From the NCBI GenBank assembly GCA_028583415.1, contig CM053270.1, forward strand, positions 49,988,663 to 50,052,662: a stretch of 64,000 nucleotides of DNA, written 5' to 3'. Both the position numbers and the translations under genes were made by a program. This document shows, piece by piece, positions 42,395 through 55,292 of the stretch. This stretch comes from Protea cynaroides (lineage: Eukaryota; Streptophyta; Magnoliopsida; Proteales; Proteaceae). The notes beneath the pieces were generated by a model. It saw only the letters and a list, made by a program, of their open reading frames with translations. It ran no database searches and was not told the origin of the DNA. The number at the start of each line of letters is the position of its first letter. Position 1 is the first letter of the stretch.

Positions 42395-42574
42395 TGAATT
42401 TTGATTAGTTTTTATATCTCTCTTTATTGATTTATCTTTTTTGGATTAACGTGATTTTTTCTATTCTAATTTTTTTTTTTAGTTTCTTTTCTTCTTATTA
42501 TCTTTTTATTTATTTGGTTTTTGTTTCTTTTTTTGTATCTTCCTATTAAGTTTTTTTTAGTTAATTATATTAGC

Positions 42575-45500
42575 TAATTGTGTGAGTTTATGATTCTGAC
42601 GCGATCCACTCAAAAAGGGGATCTAAATTTTGATCTAGAACTTAAACGTACTGTGTGTCGATTAAGAAAAGAAGCAAGGCAGATTACGACAGAAAGAGAA
42701 TCAATTCCTCTTACAAGATTTATTTTTGAAAGTTCTTCGAGTGACTCTGAACAAAAAAAAAATCATGGCTAAGAATGAAAGGACATTAAAGGAGTTGGCT
42801 ACTCCTGATTTTAACCAACCACCTTTGTGCATTTAATACCCTACTTTGGATGTCGCTTTTGAGCTTAAGTCTGGTTTGATTCATTTGTTGCCCAAATTCT
42901 ATGATTTTGTAGGTGATGATCCAAATAAATATCTGAAGGAATTCCATATAGTGTGTTTAAGCATGAAATAGACAGGAGTGTCGAAATAACAGATTAAATT
43001 ACTAGTCTTTCCCTCTTCATTATTAAATGACGTAAAAAATTGGCTCTACTACCTACCATCTGAGATGATCACTACATGGAACAAAATTAAAAGACTATTT
43101 TTGAAAAAATACTTTCTAACCTCTAGAGCCGCCACCATTAGAAAGAAAATCTATGGCATACAATAGTACACTGGATAAACGCTCCATGAATATTGGGAGT
43201 GTTTCAAGAAATTATATGCCAGCTGTCCACATCACCAAATAAGTGATCAACTCCTAATTCAATATTTTTAAGAAGGATTATTGCCCATGGAAAGGAATAT
43301 GATAGATGCAGCAAGTAGAAAAGCTCTAGTGGATAAAACCCCTAAAGCTGTAAGAAGGTTAATTACAAATATGGCTATAAATTCCTAACAGTTTGGTGCA
43401 ATAAACAATGCACCACTCAGAAAGGTGAATGAGGTAAATACATCTTCCCTTGAACAACAGTTATCTGACCTTTCCTCTCTTGTTAGACAAATGGTTGTAG
43501 AAAATTTACACTAGGTAAAAGCTTGTGGGTTATGTCCAATGCCAGGAAACTCAACTGACATGTGCCCAACACTTCAAAAAGGACCCACAGAACAAGCCAA
43601 TGCTATCACACCCCAATTCCGTACCAACCAGAATGGTGTGATGAACCGTCTATGATCCAACGGTTCAATCAGGATCTCGAATAGGTTGTGTCCTTTTTGC
43701 TTAAACCATACACATCCACAATCATAATCAAAATAAATACATAATAGCGGAAGTCTTTAATATTTAATAAACTGAGAATCTAAAGATGATAATATAAATA
43801 AATTATCCAATTATCTTCAAATGACTAAGACATAAAATAAAATAAATTAATCAATTACATTTTCTGAATAATCCAACTAATAAATCTAATTGAAGACGCA
43901 TGAGTTGCACTCGCACGACGAATCATGGGACTCCATCATAGCTTCTACATCCATCGCCGCAGCATGTTCGTACATCAGAGCATTCATATAGTCTTCCACA
44001 ATAGTACCTGCATCATCAACTAAAAATATTCGATGTCGAAAGGGTGAGCACACATCACGGCTCAGTGAGCAAACAAAACAATGCAACAAACATATACATG
44101 CATTCAATTCATATCTTTGGTCTGGTTCATAAGTTTGCAATGTGTAATAGAAAGGTTTGGTGGCCGCCGCACCTCTATACACGGGTGTGTAAGCCCACCC
44201 AATGGATCAAACACCATTGTCGTCCACATCCATCATACCATGGAATAGGGATAGAACTAAAGTGCTTATGACTGCACCACATTACACTTCCCCTGATGCC
44301 CTACCCATACCAACACGTGAGTCCCTATTGGCGAGGGCTTACAAACTGGGCTCACAACTAACCAATCCTAATGTCAAATAATGTATCCAAGGCCTCACCC
44401 CAGCATCCCTCAATACATCCATAGAGATAGAGCTAAGTCCCCCCGACAGAATCAGAGACTACACGGTCTGAGACCACCTCCCCTGATGCCCTACGACGTA
44501 ATAGTTCTGCTAAGATAATGGCGATACGATGATGTCAGTGGACAAGACTTGAGTAGAGATAGAGCTAAAGTGCTTAAGACCGCACTGCATCACACTTCCC
44601 CTAATGCCCCACTCGCATCAAATACACTAACCACACACAAACATTCACATGCCTATTCCTAGCATCATCATCATCATCATGTTATAAATAAATAAAATTA
44701 AATATGCATGGACAGTAATGGCAGGAATATTGGATGACATGTTAAATGCACATTACACGCATACAAGCATAGAATCATTCATGGCATCGAACACAATAAA
44801 TAAAAATAGTTTATTATTAGCCAATTAGTTTAGATCTTGTTCCCTCACCTTTGATTGATAGTAGATCATCGTTCAAACTTTATGAATCACTTTTAAATCA
44901 TTTGAAAACCTAACAAGTTGATAGGTTTTAATTAATTAATTCTCATGTGTTTAGACTAACAGAAACTAAGGGGTCGTAGGTGGGGTAGCACCTGGGGTCT
45001 CAATTTTTACGACCACAGGGTGTGGGGTCGCAGGGTAGGGTCGGACATACTCCAACTCCACGTGCGACCACACCCTCCCTGGAAACTTCTAGAGGGCATG
45101 TGGTCGGACATGTGAGTCTTGTGGGGTCAGACATCATGCGACCCCACCTACGACTACACATGTGATGGTCGACCTTTCACTCTCAACTCCATTCCTTCAT
45201 GTTTGGATCCCTTGGCTTATCATTATAGTCTTTCCTATGTTTGTTCTATGACTCAGAACTATTATTTTATACATAATCCATTGTCCACAATAATTTCCTC
45301 CATGGATTCTCTTAGAATTTACCCATGGATGGATAATTTGGGTTTCTCCTAGATCCTATCTTCTTCATGAACTATTTTAGGCTCTCAATTAATCATGGGA
45401 ATTAGGTTCATACCTTATGCTTGCTGAAGATTCAGAGTTTTCTCTAAATTTTTCTCCTCCTTAGTCTTCTTCTTAGATTTTCCTTCTCTTCCTTCTCTTC

Positions 45501-46260
45501 TCTTTCTCTCACTTTCAATTAGGGTTCTAAAGGAGTGAAAGAGGCTAAGGGACATCCTATTTATAGAGGAAAACCCTCCATAATATGCCCCAATGAGTTT
45601 AGGAAAGACCCCCTTCGGATTAGGAAGGTTTCCTAATTTCGGTTCTGACTGGGTTCCGTGGGGTCGGAGGTGGGGTCGCAGAATCCGTGACCCTACCTTT
45701 TTAAAATGTCTGACCCCACGACCTAATTTCGTGGGGTTGGACTCTTTTGAGGTGGGGTCGGTCACACCTGTTTAGGCATGCGACCACACACTCATATTTG
45801 ACTGTTTTTTAGTTAAATTTCATACCTAGTCTTGTGATTTCTTCAAACACTTAGTCCACTTGGCTCGACCATGATAGGTAGACCTGGTACAAGGTGGTAA
45901 GACCGGTTAGTTCGATACGGGTCTTACAAATGCTGCTAGTCATTTTCTAGGACCACCAAGGCAATATAATCCCTTCTCTAACACATACAATCCAGGTTGG
46001 AGAGATCATCCAAACCTGAGCTAATGAGGAAACAGACCAGTAGGGCAAAATTTCTATCAAAGTAGATAGCCTACATTCGAACCAAGGCAATCTGCGCCTT
46101 AGAATTCAAACTCGCCACTAGAAAGCATAGTCAAATCTCTTGCTCTTAGTACTAAACAATTCAATAAGAGACAAAATCCAGTATTCAAAGTCTAGAAAGT
46201 CAGGTAAGTCAAATGAAAACTGTTGTAAGTCATTTAAAAGTTCAAGTTAGAGGAAGATTA
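42575..46260 (+). pseudogene. Element F Gag (split by solo LTR G)
   Basis: It begins near 42578 (MILTRSTQKGDLNFD; ERTLKELATPDFNQPPLCI), continues with the gag domain (FELKSGLIHLLPKFYDFVGD, YLKEFH, NWLYYLPSEMITTW and LLPMERNMIDAASRKALVD) and reaches a knuckle-like CGLCPMPGNSTDMCP at 43528-43575. After the insertion it resumes at 45934 with SHFLGPPRQYNPFSNTYNPG. Stops at 42836-42838, 42967-42969, 43165-43167, 43387-43389 and elsewhere break it. Confidence 0.8.
43604..45928 (-). mobile_element. Element G: solo Tekay-like LTR inserted in element F gag
   Basis: Minus-strand LTR: TGTAAGACCC-type start at 45928 and end GGTGTGATA (mutated GACA) at 43604, 2325 bp. Perfect 5-bp target duplications AATGC flank it (43599-43603 and 45929-45933). 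No internal region remains, so the two LTRs of a full insertion recombined. GGGGTCG/CGACCCC word clusters lie at 44970-45180 and 45655-45790. The TATA box CTCTATAAATAGG is on the minus strand near 45558. Confidence 0.92.
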
Positions 46261-46329
46261 TCATCACAAATAGTTGTAAATCCAAAAGAGGGTGTAAATG
46301 TAATAACATTCTGAAGTAGTAAAGAATTT

Positions 46330-47245
46330 GAGGAGTCGAAAAGGGTGATTCCTCTTGTCCCAAATGAAGAAGAAATTGAGAAAGAAATAGAGAAAGATAA
46401 AATAGCAGCTCAACCTGAGGTAACACCCAAACCTTCCATTTTGTCTATGACTAATCCTCTTTTCTTCCCTAGTAGATTTACAAAATCCAAGAAAAAAGAC
46501 AAGGATAAGGAGATTCTAGATTTATTTCGTAAAATGAAGGTAAATATACCCTTGTTGGATGAAATCAAATAAGTGACCAGATATGCAAAATTTCTTAAAG
46601 AGTGATGCACTAATAGAAGAAAACTAAATGGTAATGAAATATTAAGTATGAGAGAGAATGTCTCAACAGTCCTCCAAAGAAAACTTCCTCCAAAGTGCAA
46701 AGACCCAAGTATATTCACCATTCCCTGTAAAATCGGTAACACCAGAATTGAAAGAGCTATACTAGATTTAGGAGCATCTATTAATGTAATGCCACAATCT
46801 ATTTATGTTTCATTAAATCAAAGCCCCTTGAAAGAAACTAGTGTTATTATCCAAATGGCTGATCGTACTAAAGCATACCCTGAAGGGGTACTTGAGGATG
46901 TTCTTGTGTAGGTAAACAAGCTAATATTTCTAGTTGATTTCTACATACTGGACATAAAAGATGATGTTTTACCTAATCCAACACTTATCTCATTGGGAAG
47001 ACCATTCTTGAATACAGCTCGAACAAAGATAGACGTTCATGATGGTACCCTCACAATGGAGTTTGATGGTGAAGTAATTCATTTTAATATTTTTGAAGCC
47101 ATGAAACACCCTACTGATGTTCATTCGGCTTTTGCTATTAATACTATTGATTTTATAGTGCAGGAAGTGTTTGAATTAAATAATAAGAGTGAACTAGAGG
47201 TTGCAATTACTACCGAATTGCAGTTGGAGGAGAACAATTAGATAG
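46330..47245 (+). pseudogene. Element F protease region
   Basis: An acidic/Lys-rich linker (VPNEEEIEKEIEKDK), then KCKDPSIFTIPCKIGNTRIE and RAILDLGASINVMPQSIYVS. The D-L/T-G-A-S motif identifies the Athila-type aspartic protease. It continues LGRPFLNTARTKIDVHDGTL and MEFDGEVIHFNIFEAM. Stops at 46570-46572 and 46909-46911 interrupt it. Confidence 0.85.
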
Positions 47246-47264
47246 AAATTAGTAAAAAAACTGA

Positions 47265-47640
47265 AGGAGACGATGGCAGATTTAAATTCATTGGAACTAA
47301 TTCAAAAAAACTGTGATGTTTTTATAAAGCTACCTGATTCTCATAAAAAAATTATTACCCTTTGTTTTGTAGGCTCCTACCCTAGAATTGAAACCATTGT
47401 CAACTCATTTAAACTATTGGTACTTGAAAAAAATGAGACATTACAAGTAATCATTGCAAAAAAATTGATACCTAGTCAGGAAGAGAAATTAGTTCGATTA
47501 CTAAGGTATCACAAGGAATATTGGGCCTATTGGGTGGTCAAGCATTGCATTATGAATCTGAATGAAGCTAGTGCTCAAATGATGTTGCAACTGTAAGAAC
47601 TTGAGAAGTTGAGGAGTTCTACCACTAAAGAGGTCATAGA
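47265..47640 (+). pseudogene. Fused remnant of reverse transcriptase start and integrase end (element F)
   Basis: The frame opens with the Athila sequence before reverse transcriptase (IIAKKLIPSQEEKLVRLLRYHKE) and changes at about 47515 into the end of integrase (WAYWVVKHCIMNLNEAS, then LQLQELEKLR after a stop at 47594-47596). The whole of reverse transcriptase, RNase H and the integrase core is missing. The minus-strand element E keeps the parts lost here. Confidence 0.75.
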
Positions 47641-47935
47641 TCTCCATGAGCCTTTTTACTTCAATCCTTGATTCAGGGAGTTTTTCTTTCCCATGTTCTT
47701 GTTTTATCTTTCTGTATACATTGAGGGCAATGCATGATATAAGTGTGGGGGGAGAAATTATGATCTGTCATAGGAAATTTAGTTTTATTTAGAGTTTTAT
47801 GTTTTACTTAGCTTTATTTTTTTATTTTATTTAGTGTCGTGTTTTTATTTTTAATTTCATTTAGTGTGTGCTTTGAGATTAATTTTTATTGAAAAATTTT
47901 AATATTTTTAACATTGGTTTTTAGTAAAGTCATAC
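47641..47935 (+). other. Element F 3' region with polypurine-like run
   Basis: CCTTGATTCAGGGAGTTTTTC, TTGAGGGCAATGCATGATAT and GTGTGGGGGGAGAAATTA (47743-47760) mark the end of the Athila coding region and resemble the complement of 52600-52680 in element E. After that comes T-rich sequence up to LTR H. Confidence 0.6.
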
Positions 47936-50362
47936 TGTCACACCCCAATTCTGGACCAATCGGAATGGTGTGATGAACCGTCAATAAACCAACGGTTCAA
48001 CTAGGATCTCATATAGGCTATGCCAATTGTGTTAAACCAAAACACATTCCACATTAATCAAAGATAATAAAGTCAATAGCGAAAGTCTTATTAATAATGA
48101 ACTGAGGTCTAATCATGATAAATAATTAATATTCCAGTTATCTCCAAGTAACCAAAACATAATTTAATACATATCACAAATATCTAAATACGAAAGTTAA
48201 ACACTAAATGTATCCATAGTTGAAACGCTCACTTAACGAATCATAATAGTCCTCCACAGCTTGCTCATCTATAGCCGCCACTTGTTTATATGTTGGCGTG
48301 TCGACATAATATTCAACCGTAATACCTGCAACATCATAAACTAAAAAGAATTACGCGCGCGAGGGTCAGCTTTTTAACTTGAGCTCAGTGAGTAAACAAA
48401 ACAATGCAACAAACATATGCATGCATTCAATTCATATATTTGGTCTAGTTTTTAAGTTTGCAATGTGCTATAGAAAGGTTTGGTGGCCACCGCACCTCTA
48501 TACACGAGTGTGTGAATCTGCCCAATGGATCAAACACCATTATCGTCCCACATGCACCCACCATGGAATAGAGATAGAGCTAAAGTGTCCGGATCAAACA
48601 CCTCCAACACTTTCCCTCATGCCCTATCCATACCAACACGTAAGCCCCTATTGGCGAGAGCTTACAAACTGGATTCGCAACTAACCAATCCTAATGCCAA
48701 ATAGTCTATCTAAGGCCTCACCCCAGCATCCCTCAATACGTCCATAGAGATAGAGCTAAGGCCCCCTGGCAGAGTTAGAGACCACACGGTCCGAGACCAC
48801 CTCCCCTGATGCCCTACGACGTAATAGTTCTGCTTAGGTAATGGCAATACGATGATGTTAGTGGGCAAGACTTAAGTAGAGATAGAGCTAGAGTCTAGTG
48901 ACAAAGTTGAAAACCACCATGCCACGTCCTCCCCCTGATGCTCCACTCGCATTCAACATACCAAGCACACACATACATTCACATGCCTATTCCTACCATC
49001 ATCATCATCATCATGTTATAAATAAACAAAATTAAATATGCATGAACAGTAATAGCAGGAATATTGGATGACATGTAAGATGCACATTACAAGCATACAA
49101 GCATAGAATCAATCATGGCATTGGACTCAATAAAAATAAACAGTTTGTTATTATCCGATTAGTTTAGTTGTTGTTCCCTCACCTTTGATTGATGTTTGTT
49201 CCTCTCCTTATTCTTCTCCCAAGCTTTGGAAGTCACTTTAAATCTATTAGGATCATAAACAATTAATGTATGTAAGTTAGGGTTCAAATTTACCAAGTTA
49301 CAGTAGTCAAAAACCTTGTTTGGTCTTAAAATATGCTTGATGTTTTTCTACGGTCGATGTTATGGTCGATGCAATGGTAGAAATATATGCCACCGTAGGT
49401 CCTACGGTCGATACCCTATGGTTGCATTACATGCGACTGTACCTGCAACCATATGTTTCTTGAATTCTTCCCTAATGGTTGTGGTTGACTCTGTTTTCAT
49501 CCTATGGTCGACCATAGCTGTGACCATACGTAGTCAAGTTAATTTTTACTTTTCATATGAGTTTCTCCTCATGGATCATCAATGGGGTCCTCCCTAATGA
49601 TCATTTTAAGGCCAATATTCTCAGTTTATCCCTCATCCATTAACCATAACATATTCTCTATGGTTTTGCTTAGAAATTCCATAATCAAAATCGTTACATT
49701 AGATTCAACACATCAACTTGATGGAAAGAAACCTATCCTATCTAATCTATCCTATAGAGTCATGTCCATACCTTAAGCTTGTTGTAGAAAGATAGAACTC
49801 TTCTTAGCAAACCTTCCTCTCAGCCTTCTTCTTCAAATCTCATTCTCCTTCTCTTTCTCTTTCTCTTTCTCTCTTCGGTTTAGAGTTTCAATTTGGGTTC
49901 TAAAAGAGTGAGAGAGGCTAAGGAACATCCCTTATATAGAGGAAAAACCTCCAAATAGAGTCCTCTTTCAATTAGGAAAGTGTCCTCCTCAAATTAGGAA
50001 AGTTTCCTAAACATGGAGTCGGTTCTAGGTTCCTATGGTCGATCATATGGTCGCATAAACTATCGATCGTACCACCAAGACATGCAACCGTAGGTCACAT
50101 GGTCTCACTACGGTCGACCATAGGTGCGACCGTAGCCCCCAAACATGCCACCATAGGTCCAAAATTCACAGTTTTTAGTTTTTGACTGTTTGCTTCCATA
50201 TAAACTTAACCAGTCAACCACAACAATTAAATTTAACTTGTGACTTACCTCATCTTGTGGTTTCTTCATATAATTGGTTCACTTGAGCCGATTATGATGG
50301 GAAGACTGGTCACGACACGAGAACGTAAGGTTAGACCGGGTTCGTGATGTGAGGGTCTTACA
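47936..50362 (-). mobile_element. Element H: Tekay-like LTR without target duplication
   Basis: A complete LTR on the minus strand: start TGTAAGACCC at 50362, end GGGTGTGACA at 47936, 2427 bp. TATGGTCG/CGACCATA-type words cluster at 49345-49535 and 50033-50165. The TATA box CTCTATATAAGGG is on the minus strand near 49932. The flanks are CATAC on the left and ATATT on the right, so no target duplication exists. It is a recombinant or deletion product rather than a simple solo LTR. Confidence 0.88.
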
Positions 50363-50939
50363 ATATTGGTTTCAGAAACTTGAGGGTAGAATTATCCACA
50401 AAAAATATAATTTTAACACCGTTAAAAATTGGGTCTATGTGGATTTTAATAGTTTGTTTGGGGAGGTAATTGTCTTTTTCAAAATCATTGGGGGTCAACT
50501 ATCAATAAGGTAAGTTATAGGGGAGGTAACTGTCTTTTTCCCTAAAAACAATAATAACCAATCATAACGGTACGAAGATTTATAAAACCACTAATCATAA
50601 AGTAACATAGATTTATTGCAAAAAGCGAACCAAAGTAAAAGAATGTAAGAAAAACTTATCTTGTTGGAAGATTCCTCTGTCATTGCTCGTCGTCTTGTTG
50701 TCACTCTAAGACGATGTGCAAATGATTACAAAGGGAGCCTTCTCCCCTAAATTAAATTAGTAATGGGGTACAACCTATTTTTATCTACCCTACTCCAGAG
50801 TTCTATAATTGAAATTAAAATATAAAAAAATAAATAAAAATAAACTTAAGAAAGAAGAATACAACTTAAAAAGAAGAAACTAAGAATCTCAAACACTCTC
50901 ATAAATTTTCAAAACTAAAAAAAAAAACTTACAATAGAA
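50363..50939. other. Unassigned stretch with a MULE-like terminal segment
   Basis: 50453-50537 repeats a GGGGAGGTAA(C/T)TGTCTTTTTC word twice and ends TTTTTCCCTA, like the right ends of the MULE-like elements in this window. No left partner was found. The remaining 400 bp is AT-rich with no gene. Confidence 0.4.
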
Positions 50940-51540
50940 TTCTTGGATGATTTTTTATTGCTGAGCATCACATATATATACAAGTGAGTAAAGATTACAA
51001 TCAATCTTTACAAGAGATTTTGTGGATATAATTTTGGTAACCAAATTCCAATCTTGTAGGTTCATTGTATGTAGACGATTCTTGAGTAGAAAAAAAAATC
51101 TTACACCAACTCATCATATCTTTAGCATCATTATCTCTTCTTAAAAACTTCCATAATCGATTGGAGTTTTCCATTCTTGCATGTCATGCCAATCTTGTAA
51201 ATTTGATTCCAAATAAATAAGGAATATTTTCTCAAGAGAATAGAATCTTTCACATGAGATTGGACTACTCTTTGGCTTGGTCCAAGACCGATCTTATACA
51301 CAAAATTTGTGGCTCTCCTTTTAAAATTCATCTTATGCCTGGCTACTGAGTTGATTGGGTGAGTTAACTGGATAGGATCACCAAAAATGCTTAAAATGAT
51401 CTTTTCAAGCTTAAATTTCTTCATTCTTTTACCTACATCCTGTAAACATAAAAACAATATTAAATACCTGAGAAGTATCATAAATAGAATAAGAGATGCA
51501 AACTTTATGCCTTAAATTCACACATAAAATGTGTTCATCA
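50940..51540 (-). repeat. Element E: Athila-like 3' LTR fragment
   Basis: On the minus strand AAGTGTGGGAGAATC (polypurine-like) precedes TGATGAACACATTTTATGTG at 51540, comparable to the LTR start TGATAAGTATG of element F. TTTATGTTTACAGGATG and FGDPIQLTHP-like codons follow. The left end is not determined. The 116-codon frame at 51131-51481 lies in this LTR and is not a gene. Confidence 0.5.
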
Positions 51541-52690
51541 GATTCTCCCACACTTGAGCTTTGCTATCCCTAGCAAAAAAAAAATATAAAAAGAAATTAA
51601 AATAAAACCCTAACTCACTTTCGTAGGAATCACGATTGCACTTAACACGTGCAATAAGCCTTTAAACCTCTAGGTCATCCCAAATGGACGAGTTGTGTCT
51701 CGTGAGTATTTTCAGAGAAGAAACACAAAAAATTCATATAGAAATTTTAAACTTTAATTTTGGTATTAAGGGAAGAGAGCACACACATCCTATTAATCAA
51801 GACACTCAACTTGGAATCAAGAAAACATAGAAATCCCCACATTTGGGCTTTGCTACCTGATATGATTCAAACACTAATGTTGTATCCCAATTAGAAAATC
51901 TTGTTATATCTTCCAAATATATCTCTCCTTAGGGTGAACCCTTTGTAACATATTGGTAACCAAGACCAAGATCAGCTTTCAACACTTGTATATCACATTT
52001 TTTTCTCTCTTTTTTTTTTCTTCCTCTCTAAGCTAGTTCACTATAATTGGCTTGAGAAGTGTAGGTGGTTATGCATTCCCATGATACTATATAGCTTCGC
52101 TTTTGGCATATATCTTTAAGGACATTGATGCTAAAGTGTACTTTTTTTTTTTTTGCCAGAGTTGTATCCAAAGAATTTCAATCAAGACACCTTGCTTCTA
52201 AAGGCAAAATGCCCTGTCTAGTTCCAGGAACAAAAAACTCTTATATTGTTATTATTTTTTTCTATGATTTTTTTTTTCTCTAGTACAAGGAGTTCTCAGT
52301 TTTATTTAAAAGTTAAAATTACCAACTATAACCATAAAAGATTCATCCCTTCAGGTGAAGTAAGATGTATTTTCTAACTCAATTCCCACCTCAAAATACA
52401 GCCTAAGTATTATCCTCACATAGGGTTTCATTACTTTGTATGTGATAGTTTCCTAAGTCTCTTTCTCCTTCCCTTTTTGTGTCAAAACCATAGAAATAGT
52501 GATTGACTTTTCAAAAAAACCAAAGTTAAAAAGTTAAAATTTACAATGAAAGCTTAAAATTTATTTATTTTTAATGAAATCTTAACCCTTCCGCATACTT
52601 AAATCATGCATTATCCTCAATGTATGTAGGAAAATAAAAGACTAGGACATGGGAAAGAAAAAAACTCCCTGAATCAAGGATCAATGTAAA
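51541..52690 (-). other. Element E 3' untranslated region
   Basis: Sequence between the LTR and the end of integrase: AT-rich, with poly(A) and poly(T) runs, GATAATGCATGATTTAAG near 52600 and TCCTTGATTCAGGGAG near 52680 (complement), which match the 3' region of element F. No gene is visible. Confidence 0.55.
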
Positions 52691-54060
52691 AAGGCTCATG
52701 GAGATCCATGACCTCTTCAATGGAGTTGTGTGGAAGCTCCAAAAATAGCTTTAAACGCTGGCCATTCACTTTGCTGGTTGTACTTGTACCTGGATTTAAA
52801 ATCTCAATTGCACCCGATGAGAAAATATTTTGAACAATATAAAGGTCCTCCTAACGGGATCTAAGTTTACCAAGAAAAATATACAAACGAAAATTATAAA
52901 GCAAAACCTTGTCACGAGGGGTGAAAGACTTCCGAAGGATATGTCTGTCATGGTAAGCCTTGGTCTTGTCTTTATAGATGCGGGCACTGTCGTAGGCATC
53001 ATTTCGTAATTCATCTAACTCAGAGAGCTGGAGTCCTCTATGAATACTAGGATCTGACAAATCAAAATTTAATTTCTTTATTACCCAAAACGCCCAATGT
53101 TCCAATTCAACTGGTAGATGGCAGGCTTTTCCGTATACTAGACGATAAAGGGATTGATAAGAATGGTCTTGAAAGTAGTTCTATAAGTCCACAAAGCATC
53201 TACAAGGCGAATGGACCAATCCTTACGAGTCGGATTGACAGTTTTTTCTAAAATCTGCTTGATTTATCAATTGGACATTTCAACCTGTCCACTGGTCTGT
53301 GGGTGGTAAGGGGTTGCCAATTTATGGGTAATACCATATTTTCAAATAAGGGCCTCAAATGGTTTGTTGCAGAAGTGTTTTCCCTATTTCTAATGATAGT
53401 TCGAGGGGTACCAAATTAGGAGAATATATTCTCCTTTAAAAATTTAATGACTACCTTGTGGTCATTGGTCTTAGTAGCAACAGCTTTTATCCATCTGGAC
53501 ACGTAGTCCATAGATAACAAGATATACTCATTCACAAAAGACTTTGGGAATGGACCCATAAAATCAATGCCCCAAACATCAAAAACTTTAACCACCAGAA
53601 TTGGGTTGAGCGGCATCATATTTCTCTTGGTAATGTGGCCTAAAGACCGGCAAGAAGGGCATGCCTTATAGTAATTAAAAACATCCTTAAAAAAACTAGG
53701 TCAGTAGAATCCAAACTGTAAAACCTTGGCCACGGTCTTATTTTGCCCAAAGTGGCCGCCATACGCCTGATCATGACAGTAAGACAGCATAGACTACTAT
53801 TCATGGTCAGGTACACTTCTCTTGATAATATAATTAGGGCAAGTCTTGAACAGAAATGGATCGTCCCAAAAATAGTACTTGACTTGGGAATAGAATCTAT
53901 ACCTATCATGGGCAGACCAATGGGAAGGGGTCGCACCCGTTACCAAATAATTTACAATATCGGCGAACCAAGGTTCATTAAATACTACAAACAATTGCTC
54001 ATGTGGGAAAAACTCGTTGACTGGTGAATCAACAATCAAAGAATTATGCAGTCAGGATAA
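52691..54060 (-). pseudogene. Element E integrase (Athila-like)
   Basis: Reading leftwards on the minus strand: FPHEQLFVVFNEPWFADIVN and YYFWDDPFLFKTCPNYIIKR (54039-53797), the zinc region around GGHFG and CP(S)C (53790-53650), the core VFDVWGIDFMGPFPKSF, YVSRWIKAVATKTNDHKVV and FLKENIFS (53619-53416), then ELEHWAFWVIKKLNFDL, LQLSELDELRNDAY and HILRKSFTPRDKVLLYN (53105-52851). Stops and frameshifts separate the pieces. It complements the integrase lost from F but is not functional. Confidence 0.85.
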
Positions 54061-55290
54061 GTAGTCAGCAACCAGATTTTTTTTTCCTGATTTATCCCTA
54101 TTCTCTAAGTCAAAAAACTCTTGTAAAAGCAAAAATCATCTAATGAGACGGACTTTGGCATCCTTTTTCTACAAGAGATGCCTTAGGGCAGCATGATCCA
54201 GGTACACAATGACATGGGATCCTATCAAGTAGGCACGAAATTTTTCTAAAGCAAATACAACAGCTAAGAATTCATTTTCAGTGGTAGTATAATTAAGCTG
54301 TGCTCCTACTTGCATAACAGATTACATGGGGCAACTTATTGATCCGTTGCCAATGACAACTCCTAATGTAAAATCAGAAGCATCACACACAAGCTCAAAG
54401 GGCTCTGTCCATATGGGTTCCTGAATAATGGGGGCAGTGGTCAAAACCTTTTTGAGTTGATTAAAACTCTCAAGGCATGCATTATTAAAATCAATGAACT
54501 GGTCTTTAGCAAGTAAAGAGGTGAGAGGACGAGTAATTTAACTAAAATCCTTAATGAACCTCTGATAAAAACCGACATGTCCTAGAAAGGAGCGAATGTC
54601 CTTAACAGATTTGGGGACAGGTAGCCTTTCAATCAGTTCTACCTTGGCTCTGTCAACCATGATCCCCTCTTAGGAAATTATGTGACCCAACACTATGCCT
54701 TGTTTTACCATGAAATGGCATTTCTCCCAATTTAAAACTAAATCTTTCTCCGTACACCTAGCAAGAACTATGAAAATATTATGTTGGCAATCAGAAAAAG
54801 TAAACCCGCACACAGAAAAATCATCCATGAATACTTTTAAATATTACTCTACCATATCTAAGAAGATGCTCATCATGCACCTTTGGAACGTGGCAGGGGC
54901 ATTGCATAGCCCAAAAGGCATGCGCCGGTAAGCATAGGTTCCGTAGAGGCATGTAAAAGTGGTCTTGTGTTGGTCATCTAAGGCAATGGAGATTTGATTG
55001 CAACTGAAGTATCCATCTAAGAATCAATAGTATTCAAGTCCAACCTCTCTAACATTTGGTCAATGGGCAAAGGGAAGTGATCCTTCTACGTTGTCTTATT
55101 CAGCTTCCTGTAGTCTATGCACACTCTCCACCCTGTTTGGATATGGGTTAGAATCAATTCATTATCAGCATTAGCAACTACAGTGACTCCTGACTTCTTT
55201 GGTACAACATGTACCAGACTTACCCACTCATTGTCAGATATGGGATATATGATCCCATGATCTATGCACTTTAAAATCCCATGATCCCAT
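54061..55290 (-). pseudogene. Element E reverse transcriptase and RNase H (Athila-like), truncated
   Basis: On the minus strand the sequence opens at 55290 with DHGIIYPISDNEWVS and VHVVPKKSGVTVVAN, then GWRVCIDYRKLNK and DHFPLPIDQMLERL, a degenerate FMDDFSV-like region near 54830 and an RNase H region near 54150-54330 (VVYLDHAALRHLL-like). Everything upstream (gag, protease, 5' LTR) is missing where the LTR fragment of element D starts. Confidence 0.75.
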
Positions 55291-55292
55291 AA

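Larger units (their letters stand above)
40836..47935 (+). mobile_element. Element F: Athila-like Ty3/gypsy element, internally deleted and interrupted
   Basis: 5' LTR 40836-42370, primer-binding site TGGCGCCGTTG at 42376, gag from about 42575, a solo Tekay LTR (G) in gag at 43604-45928, protease 46330-47245, then a fused remnant of the start of reverse transcriptase and the end of integrase (47265-47610) and a 3' stretch with GTGTGGGGGGAG (47745). No 3' LTR is found: the sequence ends at LTR H (47936). The primer-binding site and protease sequence type point to the Athila clade. Confidence 0.85.

Noticed and set aside
51131..51481. 116-codon minus-strand frame as a gene
   Set aside because: It lies just inside the probable Athila LTR of element E and shows no domain. 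LTR sequence is the simpler reading.
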